Source of the DNA: an uncultured Succiniclasticum sp.
GTDB lineage: Bacteria; Bacillota; Negativicutes; Acidaminococcales; Acidaminococcaceae
NCBI GenBank assembly: GCA_905233365.1
Contig: CAJODT010000007.1
Span: 1-50,343, forward strand
DNA: 50,343 nucleotides
Direction of reading: 5' to 3'
How positions within the stretch are numbered: the first letter of the stretch is position 1; every line of letters begins with the position of its first letter. The translations under genes and the position numbers were made by a program. A model generated the notes under the pieces. That model saw only the letters and a list, made by a program, of their open reading frames with translations, did not search any database and was not told where the DNA came from. This document shows, one piece after another, positions 24,384 to 32,502 of this stretch.

Positions 24384-24537
24384 GAGCAAAACGTCGGGAA
24401 CGATTGCGTCATTCCATGAGATGACATGAGCCGCCCGTGGCGAGACTGTCTGAGGGGCGAAGCCCCGAGTTTCGAAGCCACAGGCGAATGAGTCCATGGA
24501 ATAGCAATCGTGTACGGTTTTGCGAAGTCTTTTCCGG
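24384..24537 (+). repeat. 154-nt dispersed structured repeat, copy 1
   Basis: Ungapped, about 89% identical to the reverse complement of 37100-37253. It folds as a long rod: GCAAAAC/GTTTTGC (24386, 24517), CGATTGC/GCAATCG (24401, 24504), ATTCCATG/CATGGAAT (24411, 24495), GTGGC/GCCAC (24437, 24477) and GGGGC-GAA-GCCCC at the tip (24454-24466). It sits between a consensus promoter and the DUF1015 ribosome site, so it is transcribed. No conserved reading frame. Confidence 0.8.
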
Positions 24538-24557
24538 GCTTTACAGGAGGTTTTTCT

Positions 24558-25808
24558 ATGGCAACGGTAAGACCCTTCAGAGGCTTGAGACCGGAATCGG
24601 AACTGGCGGCGAAGATCGCGTCGCTGCCCTATGATGTAATGGATACGGAAGAAGCCCGCGGCAAGATTGCGGCGGATCCGTTCAGCTTTTTAACGGTAAC
24701 CAAATCGGAAGCGACCCTGCCTGAAGGCGTGGACGCCTACAGCGATGAAGTGTACGCGAAAGCAAGGGAAAACCTGGTGAACTATGTCGCCAGCGGCAAG
24801 ATGAAACAGGATAAGACGCCCTGCTTTTACATTTACCGCCAGCGCATGAACCAGCACATCCAGATTGGTCTGGTGGCGACGGCTTCCGTGGAAGAATACC
24901 GCAACGGTATCATCCGGCGTCACGAGCTCACCCGCACGGAAAAGGAGCAGGACCGGGTGCGTCACATTACGGCGACAAAAGCGCAGACAGGTCCGGTGTT
25001 CCTGACCTACCGGCAGCGCCCGGAGATCAGCTCCTGCATTTTGAAGCTGATGGCGGAGCGGGAACCGGTCATCAACTTTATCGCGGAAGACGGCGTGCGC
25101 AACACCCTGTACGTGGTGGACGACCCGGTGCAGATCCAGGAGATCATCCGCCTGTTTAAGGCAGTGCCTGCCTTTTACATTGCAGACGGGCATCATCGCT
25201 GCGCCGGTGCCATGCGTGTGGCGGATCAGATGGAAAAGGAAGCGGGCGTGAAGGACGCAGAGGCGGAGTATGAGTACTTCCAGGCTGTCATCTTCCCCGA
25301 CAACATGATGGAAATCCTGGATTACAACCGTGTGGTGGCGGACCTGGCCGGTCTCAGCCAGGCATCCTTCCTGCAGGCAATAGAAGAGAAGTTCTTGGTG
25401 AAATCGGTACAGAAGGCGTACCGTCCGGAAGCACGCCACACCTTCGGCATGTACCTGGGCGGGCTCTGGTACGAACTGAAGGCCAAAGAAGGGACCTATG
25501 ACGCGCAGGACGCGATTGCGTCATTGGATGTTTCCGTTCTGCAAAACAACCTGCTGGCGCCGGTCCTGAAAATCGGCGACCCCCGTACGGACAAACGCAT
25601 TGGATTTGTAGGCGGCATCCGGGGCATGGAGGAACTGGAGCGCAAGGTGGACAGCGGCACATTTGCCGTGGCCTTTTCCATGTACCCCACCCTGATGCAG
25701 GAGGTCATGACCGTGGCGGACGCGGGCAAGATCATGCCCCCCAAATCCACCTGGTTCGAGCCCAAGCTGCGGGACGGTATGGTGGTCCATCTGCTGGAAG
25801 ATTTATAA
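24558..25808 (+). CDS. DUF1015 family protein
   Basis: 416-aa cytosolic protein of the DUF1015 family. The N terminus MATVRPFRGLRP, LPYDVMDTEEARG, RHELTRTEKEQDRVRH and IADGHHRCAGA are family hallmarks; conserved His/Asp/Arg clusters suggest an enzyme, but no reaction is established to my knowledge. The ATG at 24558 is chosen because AGGAGG precedes it and it gives the family start. serC follows 105 bp later; DUF1015 genes commonly sit with serine biosynthesis genes, suggesting a linked role. The leader contains the structured repeat copy 1. Confidence 0.9.
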   Translation: MATVRPFRGLRPESELAAKIASLPYDVMDTEEARGKIAADPFSFLTVTKSEATLPEGVDAYSDEVYAKARENLVNYVASGKMKQDKTPCFYIYRQRMNQHIQIGLVATASVEEYRNGIIRRHELTRTEKEQDRVRHITATKAQTGPVFLTYRQRPEISSCILKLMAEREPVINFIAEDGVRNTLYVVDDPVQIQEIIRLFKAVPAFYIADGHHRCAGAMRVADQMEKEAGVKDAEAEYEYFQAVIFPDNMMEILDYNRVVADLAGLSQASFLQAIEEKFLVKSVQKAYRPEARHTFGMYLGGLWYELKAKEGTYDAQDAIASLDVSVLQNNLLAPVLKIGDPRTDKRIGFVGGIRGMEELERKVDSGTFAVAFSMYPTLMQEVMTVADAGKIMPPKSTWFEPKLRDGMVVHLLEDL

Positions 25809-25913
25809 TAGAACGGATATTTCCAAACGGAACATGCTTTGTTATCCGGGCAACGGATGGCAGCGTATAATGAATTAAAAGTATCAGAACTTAAAGGAAA
25901 GGAAGTTGTAAAC

Positions 25914-27002
25914 GTGAGCCGGATTTTCAATTTTAACGCGGGCCCTGCGGCCCTGCCTCTGGAAGTTTTGGAAGAAGTACAGGCGGAACTGCTGGATTTT
26001 AACAATACCGGGATGTCGATCCTGGAGATCAGCCATCGCAGTCCTGCCTTTGAAAAAGTGCTGGAAGAAACCAAACAGGATATTAAAGACCTGCTGAACC
26101 TGCCGGATGATTACGGCATCTTCTTTATGGGCGGCGGCGGCAGCCTGCAGTTCAGCTGCGTACCGTATAACTTTCTGAAAGACGGGATGACGGCGGCCTA
26201 TGCTGACACCGGTTCCTTTGCCGACAAGGCTTTTGAGGAAGCGGAAAAAGTGGGCAAGGCGGTGAAAGTGTTCAGCTCCAAGGCCCGGGGTTACGACCGG
26301 GTGCCCCGTCCCGAAGAAGTAAAGTTGCCGGAGAACTGCGCGTACCTGCACATCACCGGCAACAATACCATTGAAGGCACGGAGTATTTCGTATATCCCG
26401 AGACGGGGGATGTGCCCCTGGTGGCGGACATGTCCTCGGAAATCCTGTCCCGGCCCTTCCCGGTGGAGAAGTTCTCCCTCATTTACAGCGGGGCCCAGAA
26501 GAATATCGGCCCGGCCGGCGTGGTGCTGATCATTGCGAAGAAGGACTTTGTGGCCGGACGCGACAAAAAGCTGCCCGTCATGATGAACTATGAGACCATA
26601 CTGAACAAGGATTCCCTGTACAATACGCCGCCGGTGTTTGCCATTTACATCGTAGGCAAGGTAGCGAAATGGCTGAAGAAGCAGGGCGGCCTGGCCGCGA
26701 TGGAAGCCGTGAACCGGAAAAAGGCAGCCCTGTTATATGCGCTGCTGGACAAATACCCTGAGTTTTATAAGGGAAGGGCGGCAAAGGACAGCCGTTCCAT
26801 CATGAACGTGACATTTAACCTGGGGTCCAAAGAGCTGGAAGCAAAGTTCGTTGAGGAAGGCAAGCAGCGGGGTCTGGGGGGCCTGAAAGGCCACCGTAGC
26901 GTGGGCGGCATCCGCGCTTCCATTTACAACGCCATGCCGCTGGCAGGCTGCGAAGCGCTGGCGCAATTCATGGAAGAGTTTTACCAAAGCAACAAGGCGT
27001 AA
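25914..27002 (+). CDS. serC: Phosphoserine aminotransferase
   Basis: PLP-dependent transaminase converting 3-phosphohydroxypyruvate and glutamate to phosphoserine and 2-oxoglutarate (serine biosynthesis; also pyridoxine synthesis in some bacteria). 362 aa from the GTG at 25914, which follows GGAAAGGAAG and starts VSRIFNFNAGPAALP, the normal SerC N terminus; longer in-frame starts are rejected. The PLP lysine lies in YSGAQKNIGPAG; GLKGHRSVGGIRASIYN at the C terminus is diagnostic. Terminated by a strong hairpin. Confidence 0.95.
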   Translation: MSRIFNFNAGPAALPLEVLEEVQAELLDFNNTGMSILEISHRSPAFEKVLEETKQDIKDLLNLPDDYGIFFMGGGGSLQFSCVPYNFLKDGMTAAYADTGSFADKAFEEAEKVGKAVKVFSSKARGYDRVPRPEEVKLPENCAYLHITGNNTIEGTEYFVYPETGDVPLVADMSSEILSRPFPVEKFSLIYSGAQKNIGPAGVVLIIAKKDFVAGRDKKLPVMMNYETILNKDSLYNTPPVFAIYIVGKVAKWLKKQGGLAAMEAVNRKKAALLYALLDKYPEFYKGRAAKDSRSIMNVTFNLGSKELEAKFVEEGKQRGLGGLKGHRSVGGIRASIYNAMPLAGCEALAQFMEEFYQSNKA

Positions 27003-27027
27003 GAAGCGTCTCCTTAAAATACAACGC

Positions 27028-27072
27028 AGCGGGCGTTTTGCATTTTTGCGGAAAGCCCGCTGTTTTTCTTTG
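27028..27072 (+). terminator. Intrinsic terminator after serC
   Basis: CAGCGGGC (27028-27035) pairs with GCCCGCTG (27056-27063), followed by TTTTTCTTT. Confidence 0.85.
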
Positions 27073-27098
27073 CGTAATTGCATAGAGAATGGTAAAAT
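27070..27098 (+). promoter_or_regulatory. Promoter of the sialidase-like gene
   Basis: TTGCGT (27070-27075), 17-bp spacer, TAAAAT (27093-27098), overlapping the serC terminator's T tract. Confidence 0.5.
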
Positions 27099-27131
27099 AA
27101 TAATAACAAACCAAGAAAGGTGTGACCTTTT

Positions 27132-28283
27132 TTGTTTAAGCAACTGATATGCAAAACGCTGCCCACCGCCATGTGCCACGGCAGCTGTCTGGCGGCGCTG
27201 CCCAACGGTTCCCTGCTGTGCGTGTGGTTCGGCGGCAGCCGGGAAGGCGCGGCAGACACAGAGATTTATTTCTCTGTGGGCAGGCCCCGTTATATTGCAA
27301 GGAAAGATGAACCGCAGGAGATGGACCGGGAATACATCCACGACGGTCGCGTGAAGGAAACGTTATCGGTAACCTGCGACTGGACGGAACCCGTCTGCGT
27401 CACCAGTATGCCGGAAGCCTGCTGGAATCCGGTGCTGCTGGTACAGCACGAGCATGTGCTGCTGTTTTTTAAGACGGGGAATAAAATTGCCGACTGGAAG
27501 ACCATGGTCATGGTTAGCCGGGCTGATCCCGTTTACTGGGGACATCCCCGGCCGCTGGTGCCGGGAGATTCAACCGGGGGCAGGGGGCCGGTGCGGACAA
27601 AACCGATCATCCTTCCTTCCGGCCGTATCTGTGCCGGCGGCAGCGTGGAACGGGGTGAATGGCAGTCCTTCTGCGATTGCAGCGACAATTACGGTATCAC
27701 ATGGAACCGGACTGCGTTGATGGGCCTGAACCTGCTGGCCCTCAATCTGCCGGAGGCAGGAGAGAACGCGCAGGAAGAACCGCTGGCGGCTTCAGTTTTG
27801 CCACCCATCAGTCCCCAGAGCTTTAATGGCCGCGGGGTGATCCAGCCGGTGCTGTGGCAGGAAAAGGGCCGGCTGCACATGTATATGCGCAGCACGGAAG
27901 GTTATATTTACAGCAGCATTTCGGATGACGAAGGGAAGCACTGGACAGAGCCGCAGCCTACGGAGTTGTATAACAACAACAGCGGCTTTGACGTGATCCG
28001 TACGCCGGGGGGAAGGCTGTTCCTGGCCTGCAACCCGGTGAAAGGCAACTGGGGGGCCCGCACGCCCCTGGCCCTGTTCATGGGTAGGGAAAACGGCAGC
28101 CACTGGGAGATGTTTTTGCGGTTGGAAAAAGGAAAGGGCGAGTTCAGCTATCCTTCCCTTACATATTCATTCCACGGCTTGTGGGTTTCCTATACCTATA
28201 ACCGGGAAAATATCGCCGTGGCGTTTCTGACCTGGAGGGAGATTGCCCAGTGCCGTAAGTTCAGGATCAGGGAAAGCGGCTGA
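27132..28283 (+). CDS. Sialidase-like (BNR/Asp-box) family protein
   Basis: 383-aa six-bladed propeller-type protein like the exo-alpha-sialidase family. CHGSCLAALPNGSLLCVWFGGSREG resembles the first blade, SDNYGITW and SDDEGKHWTEPQ are Asp-box-like repeats, and CNPVKGNWGARTPLAL lies near the end. The start is a TTG at 27132 downstream of GAAAGG, giving the expected N-terminal length. No signal peptide, so it is cytoplasmic and unlikely to act on host sialoglycans directly. Monocistronic. True substrate unknown; sialidase is a family label only. Confidence 0.8.
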   Translation: MFKQLICKTLPTAMCHGSCLAALPNGSLLCVWFGGSREGAADTEIYFSVGRPRYIARKDEPQEMDREYIHDGRVKETLSVTCDWTEPVCVTSMPEACWNPVLLVQHEHVLLFFKTGNKIADWKTMVMVSRADPVYWGHPRPLVPGDSTGGRGPVRTKPIILPSGRICAGGSVERGEWQSFCDCSDNYGITWNRTALMGLNLLALNLPEAGENAQEEPLAASVLPPISPQSFNGRGVIQPVLWQEKGRLHMYMRSTEGYIYSSISDDEGKHWTEPQPTELYNNNSGFDVIRTPGGRLFLACNPVKGNWGARTPLALFMGRENGSHWEMFLRLEKGKGEFSYPSLTYSFHGLWVSYTYNRENIAVAFLTWREIAQCRKFRIRESG

Positions 28284-28399
28284 GGAAGCCTGCATTAATA
28301 GCAGACAGTTGCTTTCCGGATACAGCAGAAAACAGAAATTGTTCAGCGTTTCCTTACAATAAAAATAAAAGAGTCGGAATACCGGAGGGGGGATATCGC

Positions 28400-29380
28400 T
28401 TGAAGAGGCTTTTAACTTCATTATTGATAATAACGGCTATGCTTTTAGGCGTGGCCGGTTGCGGCAGCAGTAATACGGAAAAGCTGCCGGGAAAAGAAGC
28501 AAGCTATCCTGCGGATGGCGATATCACCGTTATCATTCCCAGAGCTGCCGGGGGAGGTACGGATACCAGCGCCAGGATCCTTTGTTCTTTACTGCAGAAA
28601 GAATTAAAAGGCAGCCGGTTCGTGCCGGTCAATAAGCCTGCCGGCGGAGGACTGACCGGAATGACAGAGCTGGCAAAGGCAAAACCTGACGGACATACAT
28701 TGGGTATGGTCACGGTTGAACTGGTCATGTTCCCCCATCAGGGTAAAACCACGCTGACCTATAAGGATTTTGTTTATATCTGCGCCCCTGTTGTTACTTC
28801 TGCAGCATTAATCGTGTCCGGAGAACTTCCCTGTTATACAGTACCTGAATTTGTAAAATATGCAAAGGCAAATCCCGGGAAAATCAGGATAGGCAATGCA
28901 GGAACAGGTTCGGTGTGGCATATTGCCGCGCTGAATTTTGAAAAGGAATTTGGCGTAAAATTTAAGCATGTCCCTTATCCCAAGGGGACCGCTGATATCT
29001 CAGCCGCATTCGCGGGGAAACATATTGATGTGACGCTGGCGGATCCCGCCGCATTTAAGGATAAGGCTGCAAAGGGGGCAGTAAAGATTCTGGGCGTTAT
29101 GACAGAAACCCGCAGCGTAGCCCTTCCTGATATTCCGACCTTCAGGGAGCTGGGTCATCCGATGACCGTTCGCGCCTGGGCTGTCCTGGCAGCGCCAAAA
29201 GATTTGCCCAAAGAAAGGCTCGCGATCTTACGTAATGCGGCAGAAAAAATAGGCGCAAGCAGGAAATACAAAGAAAAGTTCAGGAAAGAGGGCATTGATC
29301 CGGTGACGTTTTCCGGAGAAGCCTGTGAAGCGATGATGGCGAAAGACGACGCGATGTATGCCAAAATCCTGAAACCATAG
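28400..29380 (+). CDS. Tripartite tricarboxylate transporter (TctC/Bug) substrate-binding lipoprotein
   Basis: 326-aa extracytoplasmic solute receptor. The signal peptide ends in lipobox GVAGC. The TctC/Bug signatures are IIPRAAGGGTDTSARI, NKPAGGGLTGMTELA, PDGHTLGMV and VPYPKGTADISAAFAGKHIDV. It binds carboxylates such as tricarboxylates or amino acids. No tctA/tctB membrane genes are nearby, so it is an orphan binding protein that must use a distant transporter or act as a sensor. TTG start at 28400 behind GGAGGGGGG. Confidence 0.9.
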   Translation: MKRLLTSLLIITAMLLGVAGCGSSNTEKLPGKEASYPADGDITVIIPRAAGGGTDTSARILCSLLQKELKGSRFVPVNKPAGGGLTGMTELAKAKPDGHTLGMVTVELVMFPHQGKTTLTYKDFVYICAPVVTSAALIVSGELPCYTVPEFVKYAKANPGKIRIGNAGTGSVWHIAALNFEKEFGVKFKHVPYPKGTADISAAFAGKHIDVTLADPAAFKDKAAKGAVKILGVMTETRSVALPDIPTFRELGHPMTVRAWAVLAAPKDLPKERLAILRNAAEKIGASRKYKEKFRKEGIDPVTFSGEACEAMMAKDDAMYAKILKP

Positions 29381-29453
29381 GTTGGACGAAGCAAACGTAT
29401 TTGTAGAAGTAAGAAAGCTATATTTCTGTATCGTTATAATTGGTGTAAAAAGA

Positions 29454-29518
29454 AAAAACTGCAACATACAAACCTGCCAGAATGGCAGAGATTTGTATTG
29501 TTGCAGTTTTTGTTTTTT
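29454..29518. terminator. Long two-way terminator
   Basis: AAAAACTGCAACA and an inner TACAAA..TGCCA stem pair with TGGCA..TTTGTA and TGTTGCAGTTTTT. It separates the convergent tctC-like and YbaK genes. Confidence 0.88.
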
Positions 29519-29528
29519 CAGGGGACAG

Positions 29529-30005
29529 TTATTCGTCCTGCCAGCCTTTGCAGAGATCTACCCAGCCTTCGTTGACGGTGTATTTCTCCAGCTCTTCCGG
29601 CGTCAGCTCGATGGCGTTGTTCTCTTCTCCCGCGGCGGGGAACATGGTGGGGAACCGTTTCATGGAAATATCCAGATACACTTTCACTCCTTCGTTCACG
29701 CCAAAGGGACAGACGCCGCCGGGCGCGTGGCCGATTTGCGCTTCCACTTCGGCAAAGGGAAGCATATGGGCTTTCATGCCGAAAAAGTGCTTGAATTTGG
29801 CATTTTCGATTTTTGTGTCCCCGGCAGTTACAATCAGCACGGGGTGTTCTTTCCCTGTAAAAGACAGCGTTTTAGCGATCCGCGCCGGCTCCGTTCCGGC
29901 TGCCTTGGCCGCCAGCTCCACCGTAGCACTAGACTCCTTAAAAGTGATGATCTTATCTTCCATCCCAAATTGGGACAGGAACCTTCTGGCACGTTCTACA
30001 GACAT
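29529..30005 (-). CDS. YbaK/EbsC family aminoacyl-tRNA deacylase
   Basis: 158-aa single-domain trans-editing protein of the INS superfamily; it hydrolyses mischarged aminoacyl-tRNA (for example Cys- or Ala-tRNA(Pro)). The active-site Lys lies in RIAKTLSF, and VTAGDTKIENAKFK and GHAPGGVCPFG are typical. AAAGGAG with 7-nt spacing precedes the ATG. It is divergent from the CoA-transferase gene; both share the identical 5' stretch AAGGAGCAAAAACATG. The amino acid specificity cannot be told from sequence alone. Confidence 0.9.
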   Translation of the reverse strand: MSVERARRFLSQFGMEDKIITFKESSATVELAAKAAGTEPARIAKTLSFTGKEHPVLIVTAGDTKIENAKFKHFFGMKAHMLPFAEVEAQIGHAPGGVCPFGVNEGVKVYLDISMKRFPTMFPAAGEENNAIELTPEELEKYTVNEGWVDLCKGWQDE

Positions 30006-30080
30006 GTTTTTGCTCCTTTATCATTATCATTTAGCATTTCTAAAAATGGTTTTTCTTAAGTTTACGTTTTTCTGTTTCAC

Positions 30081-30109
30081 TTGTCAACCGACGCGTTACA
30101 GATTAAAAT
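30081..30109 (+). promoter_or_regulatory. Promoter of the CoA-transferase gene
   Basis: TTGTCA (30081-30086), 17-bp spacer, TAAAAT (30104-30109), 41 bp before the start codon. Confidence 0.6.
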
Positions 30110-30150
30110 AGAATATAGGAATAATTCTTTATTTAAAAAGGAGCAAAAAC

Positions 30151-31281
30151 ATGGGACCCTTACAGGATATCAGAGTGCTTGACTTATCCCGGCTGCTGCC
30201 CGGACCCTTCTGTACCCGCATGTTCGCGGATATGGGGGCGGATGTCATTAAAGTAGAAGAACCGGTGAAGGGTGACTACTCCCGGGACTTTGTACCCCGC
30301 CGGGGGAATTTTGCCTGCTGGTTCATGGAAGTGAACCGCAACAAGAAGAGCGTGGCGCTGGATCTGAAGCAGGAAAAAGACAGGGAGATCTTCATGGAGC
30401 TGGCAAAGACCGCCCATGTGGTGGTGGAAAGCTACCGCCCCGGCGTGATGGAAAAGCTGGGGGTCGACTTTGCTACAGTGAAAAAGGTAAATCCGAAAAT
30501 AGTCTACTGTTCCATTACCGGTTACGGCAAGCAGGGTCCCCTGGTGAAGCAGGCGGATCACGATATCGGCTACCAGAGCCTGGCGGGGCTGATCTCCCTC
30601 AGCGGGGAAAAGGACGGGAAACCGTCCATACCCGGCGTGCTGGCAGCGGACATGCAGGCTTCCGCCTTGGCGGGCATGTCGATCCTGGCTGCGCTGCGGC
30701 ACGCGGACCGGACCGGGGAAGGACAGGAGATCAGCATTTCCCTGTTTGATATCTGTCTGGCGCTGGTGCCCGGCGTCAGCGCTACCTATTTCGGCAACGG
30801 GTTCGTGAACATGCGGGGCAACAACTGGCTCAGCGGGGCCAACCCCAATTACAATGTGTACCGGACCAAGGATGGCAGGTACATGAGCGTGGGCTGCCTG
30901 GAGGAGAAGTTCTGGACAAAGCTGTGCAAGGTGCTGGACCGGCCGGATCTGGTGACGGAAATCCGGGATGAGAAGAACTATCCGCACCTGAAGCAGGAAC
31001 TGACCGCCATCATTGCGGAAAAAACGATGCTTGAGTGGACGGAGCTGGCAAAGGGTTCCGATGCCTGCTTTGAACCGGTACTGAATTATGATGAGGCGGT
31101 GGCGGCGGAGCAGGTAAAAGCCGATGAGATGGTGCTGGACATAGAGGACGCGGAGTTGGGAAATTACAAGACTATGGGCTTTGTACCTAAATTTTCCGCC
31201 ACGCCCTGCGCCTTTTACCGGCGCGCCCCCCGCTTAGGCGAGCATACGGAAGAAGTGCTGAAAGAGATTTCGAAAAAATAA
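30151..31281 (+). CDS. CaiB/BaiF family (class III) CoA-transferase
   Basis: 376-aa family III CoA-transferase, which moves CoA between acyl-CoA and a free acid through an Asp-linked anhydride. Family blocks are RVLDLSRLLPGPFCTRMFADMGADVIKVE, NRNKKSVALDLK, PGVMEKLGVDF and SITGYGKQGP. The probable catalytic Asp lies in GVLAADMQASALAG. Alpha-methylacyl-CoA racemase-like enzymes share this fold, so the substrate is open. Monocistronic, with strong terminator downstream. Confidence 0.92.
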   Translation: MGPLQDIRVLDLSRLLPGPFCTRMFADMGADVIKVEEPVKGDYSRDFVPRRGNFACWFMEVNRNKKSVALDLKQEKDREIFMELAKTAHVVVESYRPGVMEKLGVDFATVKKVNPKIVYCSITGYGKQGPLVKQADHDIGYQSLAGLISLSGEKDGKPSIPGVLAADMQASALAGMSILAALRHADRTGEGQEISISLFDICLALVPGVSATYFGNGFVNMRGNNWLSGANPNYNVYRTKDGRYMSVGCLEEKFWTKLCKVLDRPDLVTEIRDEKNYPHLKQELTAIIAEKTMLEWTELAKGSDACFEPVLNYDEAVAAEQVKADEMVLDIEDAELGNYKTMGFVPKFSATPCAFYRRAPRLGEHTEEVLKEISKK

Positions 31282-31291
31282 AAAAAACAAA

Positions 31292-31334
31292 AACAGCAGG
31301 CTGCGATTGGTTCGTAACCTGCTGTTGTGTTTTA
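31292..31334 (+). terminator. Intrinsic terminator after the CoA-transferase gene
   Basis: AACAGCAGG (31292-31300) pairs with CCTGCTGTT (31318-31326), followed by GTGTTTTA. The A-rich 5' flank suggests use by the convergent HD-GYP gene too. Confidence 0.7.
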
Positions 31335-31372
31335 TGAATGATGAAGAGGGCAAACCGGAACGCCGTTTCCTG

Positions 31373-32293
31373 TTATGCTTCGGCGGTCTCTTTATATTCT
31401 TCCGTCTCTGCTTTTTCCGCAATCAGGGAAGCAGGAGTGGCAGGGTCGGCAACAGCCGTCTGTGTTGCCATATGTACCGACTTGGCCGGCGTTTTCGTGA
31501 TCCGTTCCGCCGCGGTCTTTGATTTTCGTTTCGGGGACCCCTTAGGGGCGTAAACAGGCACCTGCCGGATGGTGTTGCCGGGAGCGATGGCTTCCATAAA
31601 GGCTTTTACAATTTCCGGATCGAAAGCGGTACCCATGGCGCTTAACAGTTCCTGCAGCGCTTCCTGGTGGCTTTTCTGCCATTGGGCACTGGAGGGGTTG
31701 ATCACGCTGTCGTAATAATCCGCTACGGCGATGATGCGCGCGCCTAACGGAATATTCACGCCCTTCAGCCGTTTGGGATACCCTGTGCCGTCCCACTTTT
31801 CGTGATGGCTGCGGATCAGATCGATGATGCCGGCGAACTCTTCCATGTTTTCCAGCATGCTGCAGCCGGCAACACAGTGACGCTTGTACTGGGCCAGTTC
31901 CCGGGTGCTCAGGTAAGGGAACTTGTTCATGATGCTGTTGGGTACGCTCAGAAGGCCGATGTCGTGCAGCAACGCCGCTGTCCGGATGATACCGATCTCC
32001 TTCCGGGAGAGTCCCAGCTTGGCGGCCACGCTGGCCGAATAATTGGCAACCTGCTGCGAATGCAGATAAAGCGCTTCGCTCTTACGCTGTAAAAGATCCA
32101 GAAAAAAACTGCAGATCTCTTTCGTCTTCCCTGTATAGGCAAAATCAAGATACTGGGGGATAGAAAGCATAATATCACGTCCGTACTTCATGTATTGTAT
32201 GGAACTGCCGGCTTCTTTTCCGGTCAGCGTAAACGCATGGAACCGGCATTCCCGTAATTGCTGTTTTACCAGATAAATATAACCGGAATTCAT
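31373..32293 (-). CDS. HD-GYP domain cyclic di-GMP phosphodiesterase
   Basis: 306 aa. N-terminal 70 residues without a known domain, then HD-GYP: HDIG at 110-113, His163-His164 in SHHEKWDGTGYP (GYP 171-173) and Asp192 in AVADYYDSV. Predicted to cleave cyclic di-GMP. The residue after HDIG is Leu rather than the usual Lys. The C-terminal 60 residues are low-complexity (Lys/Thr/Ala). Cytoplasmic. It may oppose the FIST-GGDEF cyclase at 8.2-9.9 kb. Divergent from the RNA and binding-protein genes upstream. Confidence 0.9.
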   Translation of the reverse strand: MNSGYIYLVKQQLRECRFHAFTLTGKEAGSSIQYMKYGRDIMLSIPQYLDFAYTGKTKEICSFFLDLLQRKSEALYLHSQQVANYSASVAAKLGLSRKEIGIIRTAALLHDIGLLSVPNSIMNKFPYLSTRELAQYKRHCVAGCSMLENMEEFAGIIDLIRSHHEKWDGTGYPKRLKGVNIPLGARIIAVADYYDSVINPSSAQWQKSHQEALQELLSAMGTAFDPEIVKAFMEAIAPGNTIRQVPVYAPKGSPKRKSKTAAERITKTPAKSVHMATQTAVADPATPASLIAEKAETEEYKETAEA

Positions 32294-32337
32294 CCGGTTA
32301 AGGTTCGGTTAAGATTCCGTTTTTTGTGTGTGATTAT

Positions 32338-32366
32338 AGTATAGTGGCTTTGGGAAAAAACGTCAA
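32338..32366 (-). promoter_or_regulatory. Promoter of the HD-GYP gene
   Basis: On the minus strand: TTGACG (32361-32366), 17-bp spacer, TATACT (32338-32343); an adjacent TATAAT follows. Confidence 0.65.
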
Positions 32367-32467
32367 GACAAACTGAATTTCGCCAAAAACAGGTTCGTCA
32401 AATGCTGCCCTGTGTGTTACGAATTAAACACAAGATAAAAAGACGGTAAGATAGTGCCGTGAAACGC

Positions 32468-32496
32468 TTGAAATATTCAATCCGGTGTGTTACACT
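32468..32496 (+). promoter_or_regulatory. Promoter of the structured RNA / amino-acid binding protein transcript
   Basis: TTGAAA (32468-32473), 17-bp spacer with TGT extension, TACACT (32491-32496). Transcription would begin near 32503. Confidence 0.65.
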
Positions 32497-32502
32497 TAAT
32501 GA

